This document shows, piece by piece, positions 54,328-63,724 of a stretch of DNA of 64,000 nucleotides. Source of the stretch: Lewinellaceae bacterium. Its GTDB lineage: Bacteria > Bacteroidota > Bacteroidia > Chitinophagales > Saprospiraceae. Position 1 is the first letter of the stretch. Each line of letters starts with the position of its first letter. The notes under the pieces are model-generated. The model ran no database searches. It was not told the origin of the DNA and saw nothing but the letters and a program-made list of their open reading frames with translations. The DNA lies in contig JACJYN010000002.1 in NCBI GenBank assembly GCA_020636095.1, forward strand, positions 1,550,001 to 1,614,000. Direction: 5' to 3'. The position numbers and the translations under genes were made by a program.

Positions 54328-55518
54328 ATGAAAAGATTTACAACTCTGGCCTTTCTGACGCTGGCGCTGCTTTCCTGCCAGAAGCAGGAGGGGCTGCCCC
54401 CTGAGGTAACATCCTTACTTGAAAAAACCCGGCAAGCTTACGCTCCGGATAAACGGGTGGCCTTATTCGATATCTCTGCTGAACAGGAGGGCGGAAAGGT
54501 CGTCCTCAACGGAGAATCCAACCTTCCGGAGGCGCTCCGCTCACTGGAGGAAAGCCTACAGGCAGCAGGCTTTACCACCGTCAACCGAATCAAATTGCTG
54601 CCCGATCCTCTTCTTGATGGCAAAACTTTCGGGGTGGTGCAGCTGTCCGCCTGTAACATCCGCTCCGAGCCCCGCCACTCTGCCGAATTATCCACCCAGT
54701 CTACTTTGGGCGCCCCTTTAAGGGTACTGAAGGAAAGCGAAGGTTGGTTTTTAGTACAAACTCCCGACGGCTACCTCGGCTGGCTCGATCCCGGCGGCTT
54801 CATGTCTATGACGGAAGCGGAATTCCGGCAATGGCAACAAGCCGAAAAAGTAGTGTTCCTGCCCGGCCAGGGTTTTTCACTAGACGCACCCACGCTGCAG
54901 GCACAACCCGTTTCCGACCTGCTGGCGGGCAACATCCTGCAATACCTGGGCTCTGAAAAGGGCTTCAGTAAACTGCAGTATCCGGACGGGAGAACCGCCT
55001 ACGTACCCAATGAGGCCGTTATGAATTACAAAATGTGGCTGGCTTCCAGCAAACCCAATGCCGAAAGAATCATCGAAACGGCCTTCGACTTCATGGGGCG
55101 GCCCTATCTATGGGGCGGTACTTCCGGAAAGGGAGTAGACTGCAGCGGTTTTACCAAGACGGTATTTTACCTCAACGGCCTGCTTCTGCCAAGGGATGCG
55201 TCCCAGCAGGTGCATGTCGGGATACCGGTTGAAACCGATACGACCCTGGCCGGCCTGCAGCCCGGTGACCTGCTCTTCTTCGGCCGAAAGGCCACCGGCG
55301 AGCAACCGGAAAAAATCACCCACGTCGCCATATATCTGGGCGACGGTAAGATCATTCATGCTTCCGGCAGGGTGCAGGTGGAAAGCCTGAAGCGGGGCGC
55401 CCCCGACTTCACGGAATACCGGCTGAAGTCGTTAGTTTGCGCCCGGCGAATGCTACAGGCGCCGGAACAAAACGGTATCCTCCCTTTGTCAAAAGTTCCA
55501 CTTTATCAGGAAATGTGA
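54328..55518 (+). CDS. NlpC/P60 peptidase lipoprotein with SH3 domains
   Basis: 396 residues. Lipoprotein signal MKRFTTLAFLTLALLSC (lipid-bearing Cys at 17). Two bacterial SH3-like domains (about 105-155, VQLSACNIRSEPRHSAEL and DGYLGWLDPGG; about 190-235, ending RTAYVPNEAV) precede the NlpC/P60 domain (about 245-380), with Cys272 in VDCSGFTK, His332 in ITHVAIYLG and His344 in IIHASGRV. The layout matches YkfC/dipeptidyl-peptidase VI-type enzymes that cut gamma-D-Glu-diamino acid bonds in murein peptides. Probably outer-membrane anchored, facing the periplasm. The next gene starts 6 bases later. Confidence 0.94.
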   Translation: MKRFTTLAFLTLALLSCQKQEGLPPEVTSLLEKTRQAYAPDKRVALFDISAEQEGGKVVLNGESNLPEALRSLEESLQAAGFTTVNRIKLLPDPLLDGKTFGVVQLSACNIRSEPRHSAELSTQSTLGAPLRVLKESEGWFLVQTPDGYLGWLDPGGFMSMTEAEFRQWQQAEKVVFLPGQGFSLDAPTLQAQPVSDLLAGNILQYLGSEKGFSKLQYPDGRTAYVPNEAVMNYKMWLASSKPNAERIIETAFDFMGRPYLWGGTSGKGVDCSGFTKTVFYLNGLLLPRDASQQVHVGIPVETDTTLAGLQPGDLLFFGRKATGEQPEKITHVAIYLGDGKIIHASGRVQVESLKRGAPDFTEYRLKSLVCARRMLQAPEQNGILPLSKVPLYQEM

Positions 55519-55524
55519 TCCGCC

Positions 55525-56952
55525 ATGAAACTATTTTTCCCCCTTGTTTTGCTTTTACTCGCCGGCCTTCACCTGCCGGCTCAAACCGCTTACCCGGATA
55601 TCAACGAGGCCATCGGCGGCGGAGCGTTCCAAAAAGCCCGGCAGTTGATCGACGCCCGCATTGCCGAAGGCGGCCTCTCCCCTGCTGAGGAATACGAACT
55701 CCAACTCCAGTCGGCCCTGCTCAACCGCATCCGCCTCGACTTCAACCGGGATGAAAATTATGTCCGCAAAACACTGAAGCCCTACTATCCCGAGTTATCC
55801 GCTCAACAACTGGCGGAGTGGGAAACTTCGGGAGACCTGGAAATGCGCTTTATCGATGGGGAAAAACGCTATTTCCGCAATGCCGTCTGGAATTTGTTCC
55901 GGGTCAACGAAGCGGCCAAAAAACGCAGGGAGCAGGTGGACGGGCCCCAGGTGAGTGAGTTGGACCTATTTCTTCAGGGCTATCTGCCGGAAGCGGTGGC
56001 CGCCATCAAAAAAGAGGAAGGAACCACAGCCCGCCCCCGGCAGCTCCGGATCACCTACACGCTGAAAGTAAAACCCGATGCCGTACCAGACGGTGAGATG
56101 ATCCGCGCCTGGCTGCCCTTCCCGAGGGCCAGCCGCGATCGGCTCTCCGCGGTTCAGTTGTCCGGCGCCAGCGAGCCCTTTTATGTGCTTTCGCCCCTCG
56201 CCTACCCACACACCTCTATATATATGGAGCAACGGACCCGGGCCGGGCAGTGGACGGAGTTTCAGTACCAGGCGGCTTACACTGCTTATGATGAGTGGCG
56301 CCCGCTTTTGGCCTTACCCATCGAGCCCTACGATACAAGCACCGAGTTATACCGCCATTATACCCGTGAACGGGATCAGCACATTCGCTTCACCCCCGAA
56401 TTAAAGGCCTTGTCCCAAAAGATCGTAGGCGAAGAAAAAGGCCCCTTGCAAAAAGCCTGGCTGATCTATCAGTGGATCGGCAAAAACATTCCCTGGGCCA
56501 GCGCTCTGGAGTACTCCACCATGCCCAATATCCCGGCCTACTGCCTGCAGAACCGGCGCGGGGACTGCGGCATGAAAGCCCTGCTCTTCATCACCCTCTG
56601 CCGCTACAACGGCATCCCCGCCAAATGGCAAAGCGGCTGGTTCCTCTATCCCGATAATATGAACCTGCACGACTGGACAGAGCTCTACTTCGAAGGTATT
56701 GGATGGGTGCCGGTTGACCCCGACTTCAACTTACAGGACATCCAGGAGGAAGATGCTCGCCGGTTTTTCTTCGGTGGCGCCGATGCCTACCGGCTCATCG
56801 TCAATGACGACTTCTCCGGTGATTTTTTCCCGGCCAAGATTTATCCGCGCAGCGAAACCGTGGATTTCCAGCGTGGTGAAGTGGAATGGCGTGGGGGAAA
56901 CCTGTATTTCGATCAGTGGACGTATGATATGGAGGTGGAGTATGAGGAATAA
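55525..56952 (+). CDS. Secreted transglutaminase-like domain protein
   Basis: 475 residues with signal peptide (MKLFFPLVLLLLAGLHLPAQ). The N-terminal half is helical (about 25-175); a beta domain follows (RQLRITYTLKV), and the transglutaminase-core domain covers about 290-410. The triad is visible: Cys348 in RRGDCGMKALL, His382 in NLHDWTELYF and Asp398 in WVPVDPDF. Bacterial members are usually thiol proteases or amidases rather than cross-linking enzymes. The tight spacing with the NlpC/P60 gene suggests joint action on peptides in the periplasm. It ends 6 bases from the convergent carbonic anhydrase gene. Confidence 0.92.
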   Translation: MKLFFPLVLLLLAGLHLPAQTAYPDINEAIGGGAFQKARQLIDARIAEGGLSPAEEYELQLQSALLNRIRLDFNRDENYVRKTLKPYYPELSAQQLAEWETSGDLEMRFIDGEKRYFRNAVWNLFRVNEAAKKRREQVDGPQVSELDLFLQGYLPEAVAAIKKEEGTTARPRQLRITYTLKVKPDAVPDGEMIRAWLPFPRASRDRLSAVQLSGASEPFYVLSPLAYPHTSIYMEQRTRAGQWTEFQYQAAYTAYDEWRPLLALPIEPYDTSTELYRHYTRERDQHIRFTPELKALSQKIVGEEKGPLQKAWLIYQWIGKNIPWASALEYSTMPNIPAYCLQNRRGDCGMKALLFITLCRYNGIPAKWQSGWFLYPDNMNLHDWTELYFEGIGWVPVDPDFNLQDIQEEDARRFFFGGADAYRLIVNDDFSGDFFPAKIYPRSETVDFQRGEVEWRGGNLYFDQWTYDMEVEYEE

Positions 56953-56958
56953 GCCAGC

Positions 56959-57471
56959 CTACTTAAACCAACCCGCATACATCACATAGTTGTTCGCGAT
57001 GCGCTCCACCGTGTCCTTGAAAGCCTCGGCGCTGAGGGCTTTGACCTTCTTCGCCGGCACCCCGGCGTAGATGTGGCCCGATTCCAGATGGCTGTTTTCC
57101 AGCACCACGGCGCCGGCGGCAATGAGTACATTCTCTTCTACCACCGCGTGGTCCATTACGATGGCGCCCATGCCGACCAGCACGTTGTCCTTCAGGGTGC
57201 AACCGTGAACCAGGGCCCGGTGGCCAATGGAGACGTTGTTGCCGATGTTCGTGGGCGCGCGCTGGTAGGTGCAGTGGATGATGGCTCCATCCTGCACATT
57301 GACCTTATTGCCCATGCGGATGTAGTGTACATCTCCGCGCACGACCGCCTGGAACCAGATGCTGCAATCGTCACCCATAACGACATCTCCCACGATGGTA
57401 GCGTTTTCCGCCAGGTAACAGTTCTTTCCGAATTGAGGCTCGATGCCTTTCACTGGCTTGATTAGTGCCAT
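56959..57471 (-). CDS. Gamma-carbonic-anhydrase-family hexapeptide protein
   Basis: 170 residues folding as a left-handed beta-helix of hexapeptide repeats (GDVVMGDDCSIWFQAVVRGD, VNVQDGAIIHC, SIGHRALVHGC, LVGMGAIVMD, LIAAGAVVLENSHLESGHIYAGVPAKKVK). The metal-binding histidines are at IIHC, SIGHR and LVHG, as in YrdA/PaaY-like proteins; trimeric and cytoplasmic. Possible activity is CO2 hydration or thioesterase-like; many family members have no proven activity. Confidence 0.93.
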   Translation of the reverse strand: MALIKPVKGIEPQFGKNCYLAENATIVGDVVMGDDCSIWFQAVVRGDVHYIRMGNKVNVQDGAIIHCTYQRAPTNIGNNVSIGHRALVHGCTLKDNVLVGMGAIVMDHAVVEENVLIAAGAVVLENSHLESGHIYAGVPAKKVKALSAEAFKDTVERIANNYVMYAGWFK

Positions 57472-57560
57472 GTTGTTGGTTGTTAGTTGTTAAGTAGTCG
57501 GCTCTCCAAGATGCGCAAAAAACAGTCAACGCTCAACAATCTACCGCCAGCTTTCCCGCG

Positions 57561-59048
57561 CTATCCCATCAAACCAATGATCAAATATAATAAAGCCGCG
57601 CCAGCTCCAGCCGTTAAAGCGTAGGGCAATTGCGTCCGCACGTGGTCGATATGGTCCGTGGCGGAGGCCATAGATGACAGGATCGTGGTGTCGCTGATCG
57701 GCGAGCAGTGGTCGCCGAATACCCCGCCCCCCAGAGCGGCGGCGATGGTGATGTACACATCAGCGCCCATTTCCCGGGCCATAGGCACCGCGATGGAGAT
57801 CATGATGGCAAAGGTGCCCCAGGAGGTGCCGGTGGAAAAGGCAATAAAACAACTGACCAGAAAAACGATAAAGGGAACCATACTGGGTGATAGCCAGGCC
57901 TTGGCCACATCGGCGATGTAGGGGCCGGTGCCCATTTCCTTGCAAACCGCGCCAATGGCAAAGGCCAGCATCATCAGCAGCGCCAGTGGCATCATACCGG
58001 AAATACCCTTTAGGGTCAGGTCTACCATTTCCTTCATCTTCATGATGCCCTGCAGCCCGTAGAGCACCATGGCAGAAATAATGGAAGTCAGTACGGCGAT
58101 CAGCACCGCAGTCGAGCCGGACCCCTGCCCGATGGCGAAGAATACCTGCCTTACGGTTGAGGCATCGGGCTTTAACGCCATGGCCGCTTCCCAACCGGTG
58201 GTTGCCAGCATGACCGGCATCATGAACACCATGATCAGGATGGGGATGACCATATTGAAAGCGCGGGGGGTAATGCCTTCGACGGTTTGGACGTCCGTCA
58301 GCTCGTCGGAGATCATGGGCTGGGCGTCGTCGTTGAGCAATTTACCGGTTTCGGCAACGCGGCGCTCGGATTTGGCCATCGGGCCAAAATCTTTTTTGGA
58401 GAAAATAACAACCAACACCATCAGCAGGGCCAATATCGGATAAAAATTGAAGGCCATGGCGTGGAACATCGTTGCAAAGGGATCGGCAAAACCCTCCGCC
58501 ACCAGCAAAGACATGATAAAGGCCCCCCAGCCATTGAACGGAATAAGAATGCTGGACGGCGCCGAACTGGAATCTGCAATATAGGCCAGCTTCTCCCGGC
58601 TGATTTTCAGCTCGTCGAAGACCGGCCGGTAGAGCGCGCCAACGGTAAGCACCGAAATGCTGGACTCCACGAAGATCAGCAGGCCGGTCAGCCAGGCCAA
58701 TAGCTGGATCACCGTGCGGTTGCTGCCGGTGTGCTTCCGCTCGTAGTGTTCCAGGAGTCGGTTGACGTGAAGGATGAAGCCTTCCACTCCGCCCGAGCGC
58801 TGTACGAAAATGATCAGCGCCCCCACCAGCGCGCAGAACATGATCGTCCGGGTGTTGCCCGCATCCTGGAACACATCGACCAGGGCCTGAATGGTATCGA
58901 AACTGCCTTGTAGCGGATTAAAGCCATCCATGATGATCCAGCCCAGCCAGATACCGAACAACAGGGAAATGTGCACCTGCTTGGTGCGAATGGCCAGTAC
59001 GATGGCGATGACAGGCGGCAAGAGCGACAGGAAACCGAAGGACTCCAT
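57561..59048 (-). CDS. NhaC-family Na+/H+ antiporter
   Basis: 495 residues from the ATG at 59048 (MESFGFLSLLPPVIAIVLAI); an ATG at 59078 adds ten polar residues. The inner start fits the family alignment and a promoter-like TTG...TATATTTA stretch just upstream of it. Twelve or so hydrophobic segments, with NhaC/CitMHS-type signatures such as FNGWGAFIMSLLV, AFSTGTSWGTFAIMISIAVPMA and ALGGGVFGDHCSPISDTTILSS. Exchanges sodium for protons across the inner membrane; a role with an organic solute, as in MleN or related NhaC proteins, is possible. Confidence 0.93.
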   Translation of the reverse strand: MESFGFLSLLPPVIAIVLAIRTKQVHISLLFGIWLGWIIMDGFNPLQGSFDTIQALVDVFQDAGNTRTIMFCALVGALIIFVQRSGGVEGFILHVNRLLEHYERKHTGSNRTVIQLLAWLTGLLIFVESSISVLTVGALYRPVFDELKISREKLAYIADSSSAPSSILIPFNGWGAFIMSLLVAEGFADPFATMFHAMAFNFYPILALLMVLVVIFSKKDFGPMAKSERRVAETGKLLNDDAQPMISDELTDVQTVEGITPRAFNMVIPILIMVFMMPVMLATTGWEAAMALKPDASTVRQVFFAIGQGSGSTAVLIAVLTSIISAMVLYGLQGIMKMKEMVDLTLKGISGMMPLALLMMLAFAIGAVCKEMGTGPYIADVAKAWLSPSMVPFIVFLVSCFIAFSTGTSWGTFAIMISIAVPMAREMGADVYITIAAALGGGVFGDHCSPISDTTILSSMASATDHIDHVRTQLPYALTAGAGAALLYLIIGLMG

Positions 59049-59101
59049 TTGTTTTGGGGTAAATATACTCGACTCCACGGGGTTTGCAAAATCAATGTTT
59101 T

Positions 59102-59265
59102 AGAGCTTGTCCAAACTTCAACAATCGGCCTGCAAATGTCCCTTTTTCGCTTATATTTCGTTGCGGAACCAGGCTTGATAGCGCTGCTATCATCCTGAAC
59201 CCACGCCTCATCTAAGCAAAAAATGAACTGTTTTCGGCTTGAAGGCCGAAATTTGGACAAGCTCT
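59102..59265. mobile_element. MITE-like palindromic element
   Basis: Perfect 14-bp terminal inverted repeats AGAGCTTGTCCAAA (59102-59115) and complement (59252-59265). Inner matching arms (CGGCCTGCAAA, TTTCGGCTTGAAGGCCG) and a central palindrome GATAGCG-C-TGCTATC-like (about 59178-59192). No coding capacity. The remaining gap to 59366 shows nothing else. Confidence 0.6.
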
Positions 59266-59366
59266 TGCCAAACCCTATGCTTTCTCATCCGCAACTGTTT
59301 GAAGTTGAGGATAGACATAAGGAATATTGTCAATATTTGTGAAGCCTTAGGATTTCTTGCTTTTCT

Positions 59367-60689
59367 TCAAAAATTATCTCTAATAAAACACAGTATTACC
59401 TCCATCTCCTTCTTCACCGGCTCGGGGCTCCCCAGATAATTATTATTCATAAAGCTGAAGATGTACACCCTGCCACTTTTAGCCAACAGGTAACCGCTCA
59501 GGCAATGGCGGTTGCTGAGGGTGCCGGTTTTAGCGTACAGATAAGGCTTCTTATCAGCATAAAAATCCTTGATGGTGCCCGATACACCGCCGGCAGGAAA
59601 AATACTGAAGATCCGTTCTCTGGGCAGCTCCCGGTAGATCAGCGCCAGGATGCCCACTATCGAGCGGGGGGTAAACAGGTTGTACCGAGAGAGGCCGGAG
59701 CCATCCCGCCAGACGAGCGCATCGGGGATGGACTGGAAAAGGCTGTCGCTGGCGTAGCGGATGGCTTCCCGGCTGTTCAGGTTGCCGGTGAGCTTTTCGG
59801 AGCAAGCCAGCAATAATTGTTCGGCAATGAAATTGTCGCTGTCCTGCATCAGGCGGCGGTAGAGGGTGTCCGGAATGGGCGTATACCTCGTTTGGCCCTC
59901 TTCCGGCGCAACATTCATCAGATCGATCAATTGTACAGGCTTGCCCAGGGTATCCGCCAGCAAACCGGCTATCACCCCTGGAGCAGTTGCGAAAGGAACC
60001 TCCCGGGAAAAGGGTAGGCCGGTGAGGGCGCGGCTGTTGTATTCGAAAATATTTTCGTGTTCCCGGCGCCGGATAAGCGGCCGGTGGTTGTCCAGCCGGG
60101 GATTGAAAGCGATGTGGTGCTGGAAGTAGCCAGGGTGGGCTACGAAACCTTCGGCCAGGCTGTCCCGCTCGAAAATGGCCGTATTCCCGTAGATGGGGAA
60201 AGAAGACCGTTCCGCCTGGTAATAATCGTTGTAGTCGTCCCAGGCCCAACCGGGGCCGAAGCGCTCCTCCTTAAAATTGTGCGTGGAAAAGAACAACTGG
60301 CGGGTGGTGTCGCCCAGCCATTCCAGCAGGCTGCTGTCCTGAGGCAAGGCAGGGTGCAGGAATAAAGGGTTGCCCGTTCCCCAAAAGATAAGGGAATCGC
60401 CCTTTTCAATATAGCGCAGGGCGGGGATAGAATCTCCCAGTACCTTCAGCGCTGTGTAGAAAGTAAGGATCTTGGTATTCGAGGCCGGGGTGTAATATTT
60501 TTCCGCATCCTTTTCAAAAACCATACTTTGGCTTTCCGGATCATAAAGGGCAAAACCGGTAAATATCCGGGAGAAGGCCTCTGAGTTATTGAACAGCTGG
60601 CTCAGTTCTGCCAATTTTTTTTCGCTACTTTTCTGAGCTTGCAGCGCAACGCTCAGCAGCAAAAAGATGAACAGAAGTTTCAATCGCAT
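59367..60689 (-). CDS. dacB: D-alanyl-D-alanine carboxypeptidase/endopeptidase, PBP4 (S13) family
   Basis: 440 residues from the ATG at 60689 (signal peptide MRLKLLFIFLLLSVALQAQ); the frame extends upstream without a better start. The S13 motifs are complete: Ser70-N-T-Lys73 in YTPASNTKIL, the SDN box in QDSDNFIAEQLL, and KTG in YAKTGTLSN. The DGSGLSRYNLFTP stretch is typical. It removes terminal D-Ala or cuts cross-links in the periplasm. It is divergent from the GH3C-beta-lactamase gene with only 56 bases between the start codons, so control may be shared. Confidence 0.94.
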   Translation of the reverse strand: MRLKLLFIFLLLSVALQAQKSSEKKLAELSQLFNNSEAFSRIFTGFALYDPESQSMVFEKDAEKYYTPASNTKILTFYTALKVLGDSIPALRYIEKGDSLIFWGTGNPLFLHPALPQDSSLLEWLGDTTRQLFFSTHNFKEERFGPGWAWDDYNDYYQAERSSFPIYGNTAIFERDSLAEGFVAHPGYFQHHIAFNPRLDNHRPLIRRREHENIFEYNSRALTGLPFSREVPFATAPGVIAGLLADTLGKPVQLIDLMNVAPEEGQTRYTPIPDTLYRRLMQDSDNFIAEQLLLACSEKLTGNLNSREAIRYASDSLFQSIPDALVWRDGSGLSRYNLFTPRSIVGILALIYRELPRERIFSIFPAGGVSGTIKDFYADKKPYLYAKTGTLSNRHCLSGYLLAKSGRVYIFSFMNNNYLGSPEPVKKEMEVILCFIRDNF

Positions 60690-60745
60690 AGGTGGAATGA
60701 TTTTCGGATATTTGTTTTTCACGGGAACACGAAAATATACGATAT

Positions 60746-62749
60746 ATGTTGGCACTTGAAAAAGGAAAGTTGAGCTTAATCCATATTAAGGATAGAAGTA
60801 CCGAAGTTTTAGGCAGGTGGCGTGTCGAAAACATCCGGCTACCAGGGTATTTCTTTTTGTTACTTGCGATCCTGCTGGCGGGCGCCGCCCCGGCAATAGG
60901 CCAGCCGGATGTACCGAATGATGGCACAGCGGCCTTCAAACAGGCTGAGCAGGCGGTCATTCTCTTGCGCAACGAAGGGGCGCTCATCCCTCTGCAAGGG
61001 CTGGATACGCTGCGCCTTGCTTATCTGGGTATCGGCAGCCCGCTTTCTGATAGCTTCTACCCTACCCTTCAAAAATACATGCCCGTTGCGAAGCTTGATA
61101 TGCCCATCGTCAGCAGTAAAAAAGAAGCTAAAGCCTGGTTGCAGGAGTTGGAAGCCCAATACAACCTGCTGGTCGTTGAAGTGATGGATTACACGATTTC
61201 CGGCCAATTACCGGCTTCCTACCGGCAGGCGGCCCTGCTGGAATCTATTGGCAAGTATCAGCGGGCCATTGTCGTCATTCATGGAGATGGGACGATATTT
61301 CAGTCAGCGCCGGCCTTGCTGCAGGCCCAACAATTGATCATAGCCCCCAACCGCCTGGAGTATGCGCCCAGCGTAGCCGCCCAGATCATCTTTGGCGGCC
61401 TGGGCGCCAGGGCGAAAATGTCGGCGCCGCTGCGCGGCACCAGTTTCCGTCAAGGGGATGGCCTGGATAGTGAGGGGGGATTGCGCCTGCGCTACACCCC
61501 GCCCGCCTACGCGGGGATGGACTCCCAATTGCTGGAGGACAGTATCCAGGCCATCGTAGAAGAGGGCATTCGGGCCGGCGCCTTCCCCGGGGCGCAGGTG
61601 CTGGTCGCCAAAGACGGTGATGTCGTTTATCACCGGGCTTTCGGTTATCACACCTACGACAGCCTGCAGGCGGTGTCAATAACCGATATTTACGACCTGG
61701 CGTCCGTATCCAAAGTCACGTCCGCCCTGCCGGCCCTGATGCGCCTACACGGACAGGGTAAATTCGAACTGGATGCCCCGTTGAAGCGATATTTCCCTCA
61801 ACTCGGCCATTCCAATAAGGAAAATCTCACCTACCGTTCGATGCTGGCCCACAATGCCCGCCTCCGGCCCTGGATTCCTTACTGGAAGGGCACGCTGCGG
61901 GGCAACGCCCGCTACCCCTGGCGCAAAGGCTGGGATAATGACCGCATCAACGATTTCCGCTTCCGGTGGTGTACTTTCAAAACGGATTCTTCAGCCCGCT
62001 TCCCCGTTTATGTAACGGATCAACTGTGGCTGCACCGCAATTACAAGAAGCAGATTTATAAGGCCATCCGAAAATCGCCGCTCAACGCAGACCCCGGCTA
62101 CGTTTATTCCGGCCTGCTCTTTTATCTTCTACCCGAAATGGTGGAAGGGCTCACCGGTGAAGAGTACGAACGCTACCTGAAGGAAACCTTTTACCATCCC
62201 CTGGGCGCCTACACCCTTACCTACAACCCCCTTCGCTTTTTCCCCCGAGCTCGGATCGTGCCTACTGAACGGGACACCTTCTTCCGAATGGTGCAGATTC
62301 ACGGAAGAGTGCACGATGAAGGTGCGGCTATGATGGGGGGCGTCTCCTCCAATGCCGGCCTGTTCGCCTCGGCCAACGACCTCGCTAAACTGATGACGAT
62401 GTATATCAACTACGGCGCCTACGGTGGAGCGCAATATATTGCGGAATCATCTGTCCGGGAATTCACCCGCTGCCAGTACTGTGAAGAAGGGAACCGCCGC
62501 GGCCTGGGCTTCGATAAGCCGCTGATCGAGTACGACCCCAAGACGAGCTCCGTCGCCGAAGCCGCCAGCCCGGAGAGCTTCGGCCATTCCGGCTATACCG
62601 GTACCTTCACCTGGGCAGACCCGGAAGCAGGCCTGTTGTACATCTTTATGTCCAACCGGGTTTATCCCACCCGGGACAATCCAAAGATTTACCAGCTGAA
62701 TATCCGGCCGCGTATCCATGAGGTGTTGTATCAAGCCATACGGGAGTAG
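60746..62749 (+). CDS. Serine hydrolase (beta-lactamase family) with GH3 C-terminal-like domain
   Basis: 667 residues. The N-terminus lacks a classic signal start but has a hydrophobic segment (about 34-52, GYFFLLLAILLAGAAPAIG) that may work as a signal or anchor. Residues 60-230 resemble the C-terminal (alpha/beta sandwich) domain of glycoside hydrolase 3 (QAEQAVILLRNEGALIPL, QIIFGGLGARAKMSAPL). Residues 255-660 are a class C beta-lactamase-like domain with S320-V-S-K323, a YSG in place of YSN (YVYSGLLFYLLPEM), and HSGYTGT as the third box. In many Bacteroidota proteins this pair follows a complete GH3 catalytic domain, which is absent here. Probable role: cell-wall or muropeptide-related hydrolysis. 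Confidence 0.88.
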   Translation: MLALEKGKLSLIHIKDRSTEVLGRWRVENIRLPGYFFLLLAILLAGAAPAIGQPDVPNDGTAAFKQAEQAVILLRNEGALIPLQGLDTLRLAYLGIGSPLSDSFYPTLQKYMPVAKLDMPIVSSKKEAKAWLQELEAQYNLLVVEVMDYTISGQLPASYRQAALLESIGKYQRAIVVIHGDGTIFQSAPALLQAQQLIIAPNRLEYAPSVAAQIIFGGLGARAKMSAPLRGTSFRQGDGLDSEGGLRLRYTPPAYAGMDSQLLEDSIQAIVEEGIRAGAFPGAQVLVAKDGDVVYHRAFGYHTYDSLQAVSITDIYDLASVSKVTSALPALMRLHGQGKFELDAPLKRYFPQLGHSNKENLTYRSMLAHNARLRPWIPYWKGTLRGNARYPWRKGWDNDRINDFRFRWCTFKTDSSARFPVYVTDQLWLHRNYKKQIYKAIRKSPLNADPGYVYSGLLFYLLPEMVEGLTGEEYERYLKETFYHPLGAYTLTYNPLRFFPRARIVPTERDTFFRMVQIHGRVHDEGAAMMGGVSSNAGLFASANDLAKLMTMYINYGAYGGAQYIAESSVREFTRCQYCEEGNRRGLGFDKPLIEYDPKTSSVAEAASPESFGHSGYTGTFTWADPEAGLLYIFMSNRVYPTRDNPKIYQLNIRPRIHEVLYQAIRE

Positions 62750-62888
62750 AAAGTGTGACTCTTCTACCAACTTGCACGCTTATGAACATGGGCTGAAATA
62801 GATTGAAAGAAGTACCTACCTTGTCGGGCTTAATTATAATTTTCATCTGTTTCTAACCGGATACGCGAACTGAAAAAGAATAAATATT

Positions 62889-63698
62889 ATGCAAACCAAG
62901 AATAACGACCCCACCCCCCTGAGCTTTATGTGGGAACATCTCACCTGGCCAGAGATCGCCGAACGGCTTAAGCTTATTGATATGGCTATATTGCCCTGCG
63001 GCGCCATCGAGCAGCACGGGCCGCACCTGCCGGTGGATATAGACTACTTCGACGCCAACCACCTTGCCATCGAAGTGGCCAAAGCTTGCTCCGACCCCAA
63101 GCCCTTTGTACTGCCCCCTATTCCCTATGGCGTATCTTACCATCACGAGGACTTTAAGGGCACTATTAGTGTGAGCAATGAGTCGCTGTCGCGGTTGGTT
63201 TATGATATTGGCATGAGCCTGGCGCAGAACGGCATTAAGAAACTGCTGATTCTCAACGGGCATGGAGATAATGCTCCGACCCTCAACTTTGCCGCTCAGA
63301 TGATCAACCGGGACGCCCACATTTTTGTTTGTGTAGATACCGGAGAAACCAGCGACGAAGATATATACCGCCTGACCGACACCCCCAATGACATCCACGC
63401 CGGAGAGATCGAAACGAGCACTACGCTTGCCATCCGGCCCGATATGGTAAAGATGGACAAAGCGGTGGATGAGATCCTACAGTTCGGCAGCAGCTACATG
63501 GATTTCACTTCCGCCAATGGCCTGCCCTGGTACGTACGCACCCATAAAATCTCAAAAAGCGGCGTCATGGGCGCACCCAGCCAGGCCACTGCCCAAAAGG
63601 GGCAACAGATGTGGAACATCATGGTGAACCATCTGGTCAAATTTATTGAGGACATAAAGAGTAGTAAGCTGGAGGATATGCATCAACGCAAGTACTGA
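62889..63698 (+). CDS. Creatininase-family amidohydrolase
   Basis: 269 residues, cytoplasmic. The metal-binding family motifs are present: LPCGAIEQHGPHLPVDIDYFDA (Glu41, His43 and the Asp in the VDIDYFD segment), NGHGDNAPTL and HAGEIETSTTLAI. Family members cleave ring amides or formamides (creatinine, formamidopyrimidines, mycofactocin peptide). The exact substrate is unknown. It lies 27 bases ahead of an enolase-superfamily gene, likely one transcript, which hints at catabolism of a cyclic amide or dipeptide. Confidence 0.93.
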   Translation: MQTKNNDPTPLSFMWEHLTWPEIAERLKLIDMAILPCGAIEQHGPHLPVDIDYFDANHLAIEVAKACSDPKPFVLPPIPYGVSYHHEDFKGTISVSNESLSRLVYDIGMSLAQNGIKKLLILNGHGDNAPTLNFAAQMINRDAHIFVCVDTGETSDEDIYRLTDTPNDIHAGEIETSTTLAIRPDMVKMDKAVDEILQFGSSYMDFTSANGLPWYVRTHKISKSGVMGAPSQATAQKGQQMWNIMVNHLVKFIEDIKSSKLEDMHQRKY

Positions 63699-63724
63699 AC
63701 GGCACTGCCTGACAACGCAATACC

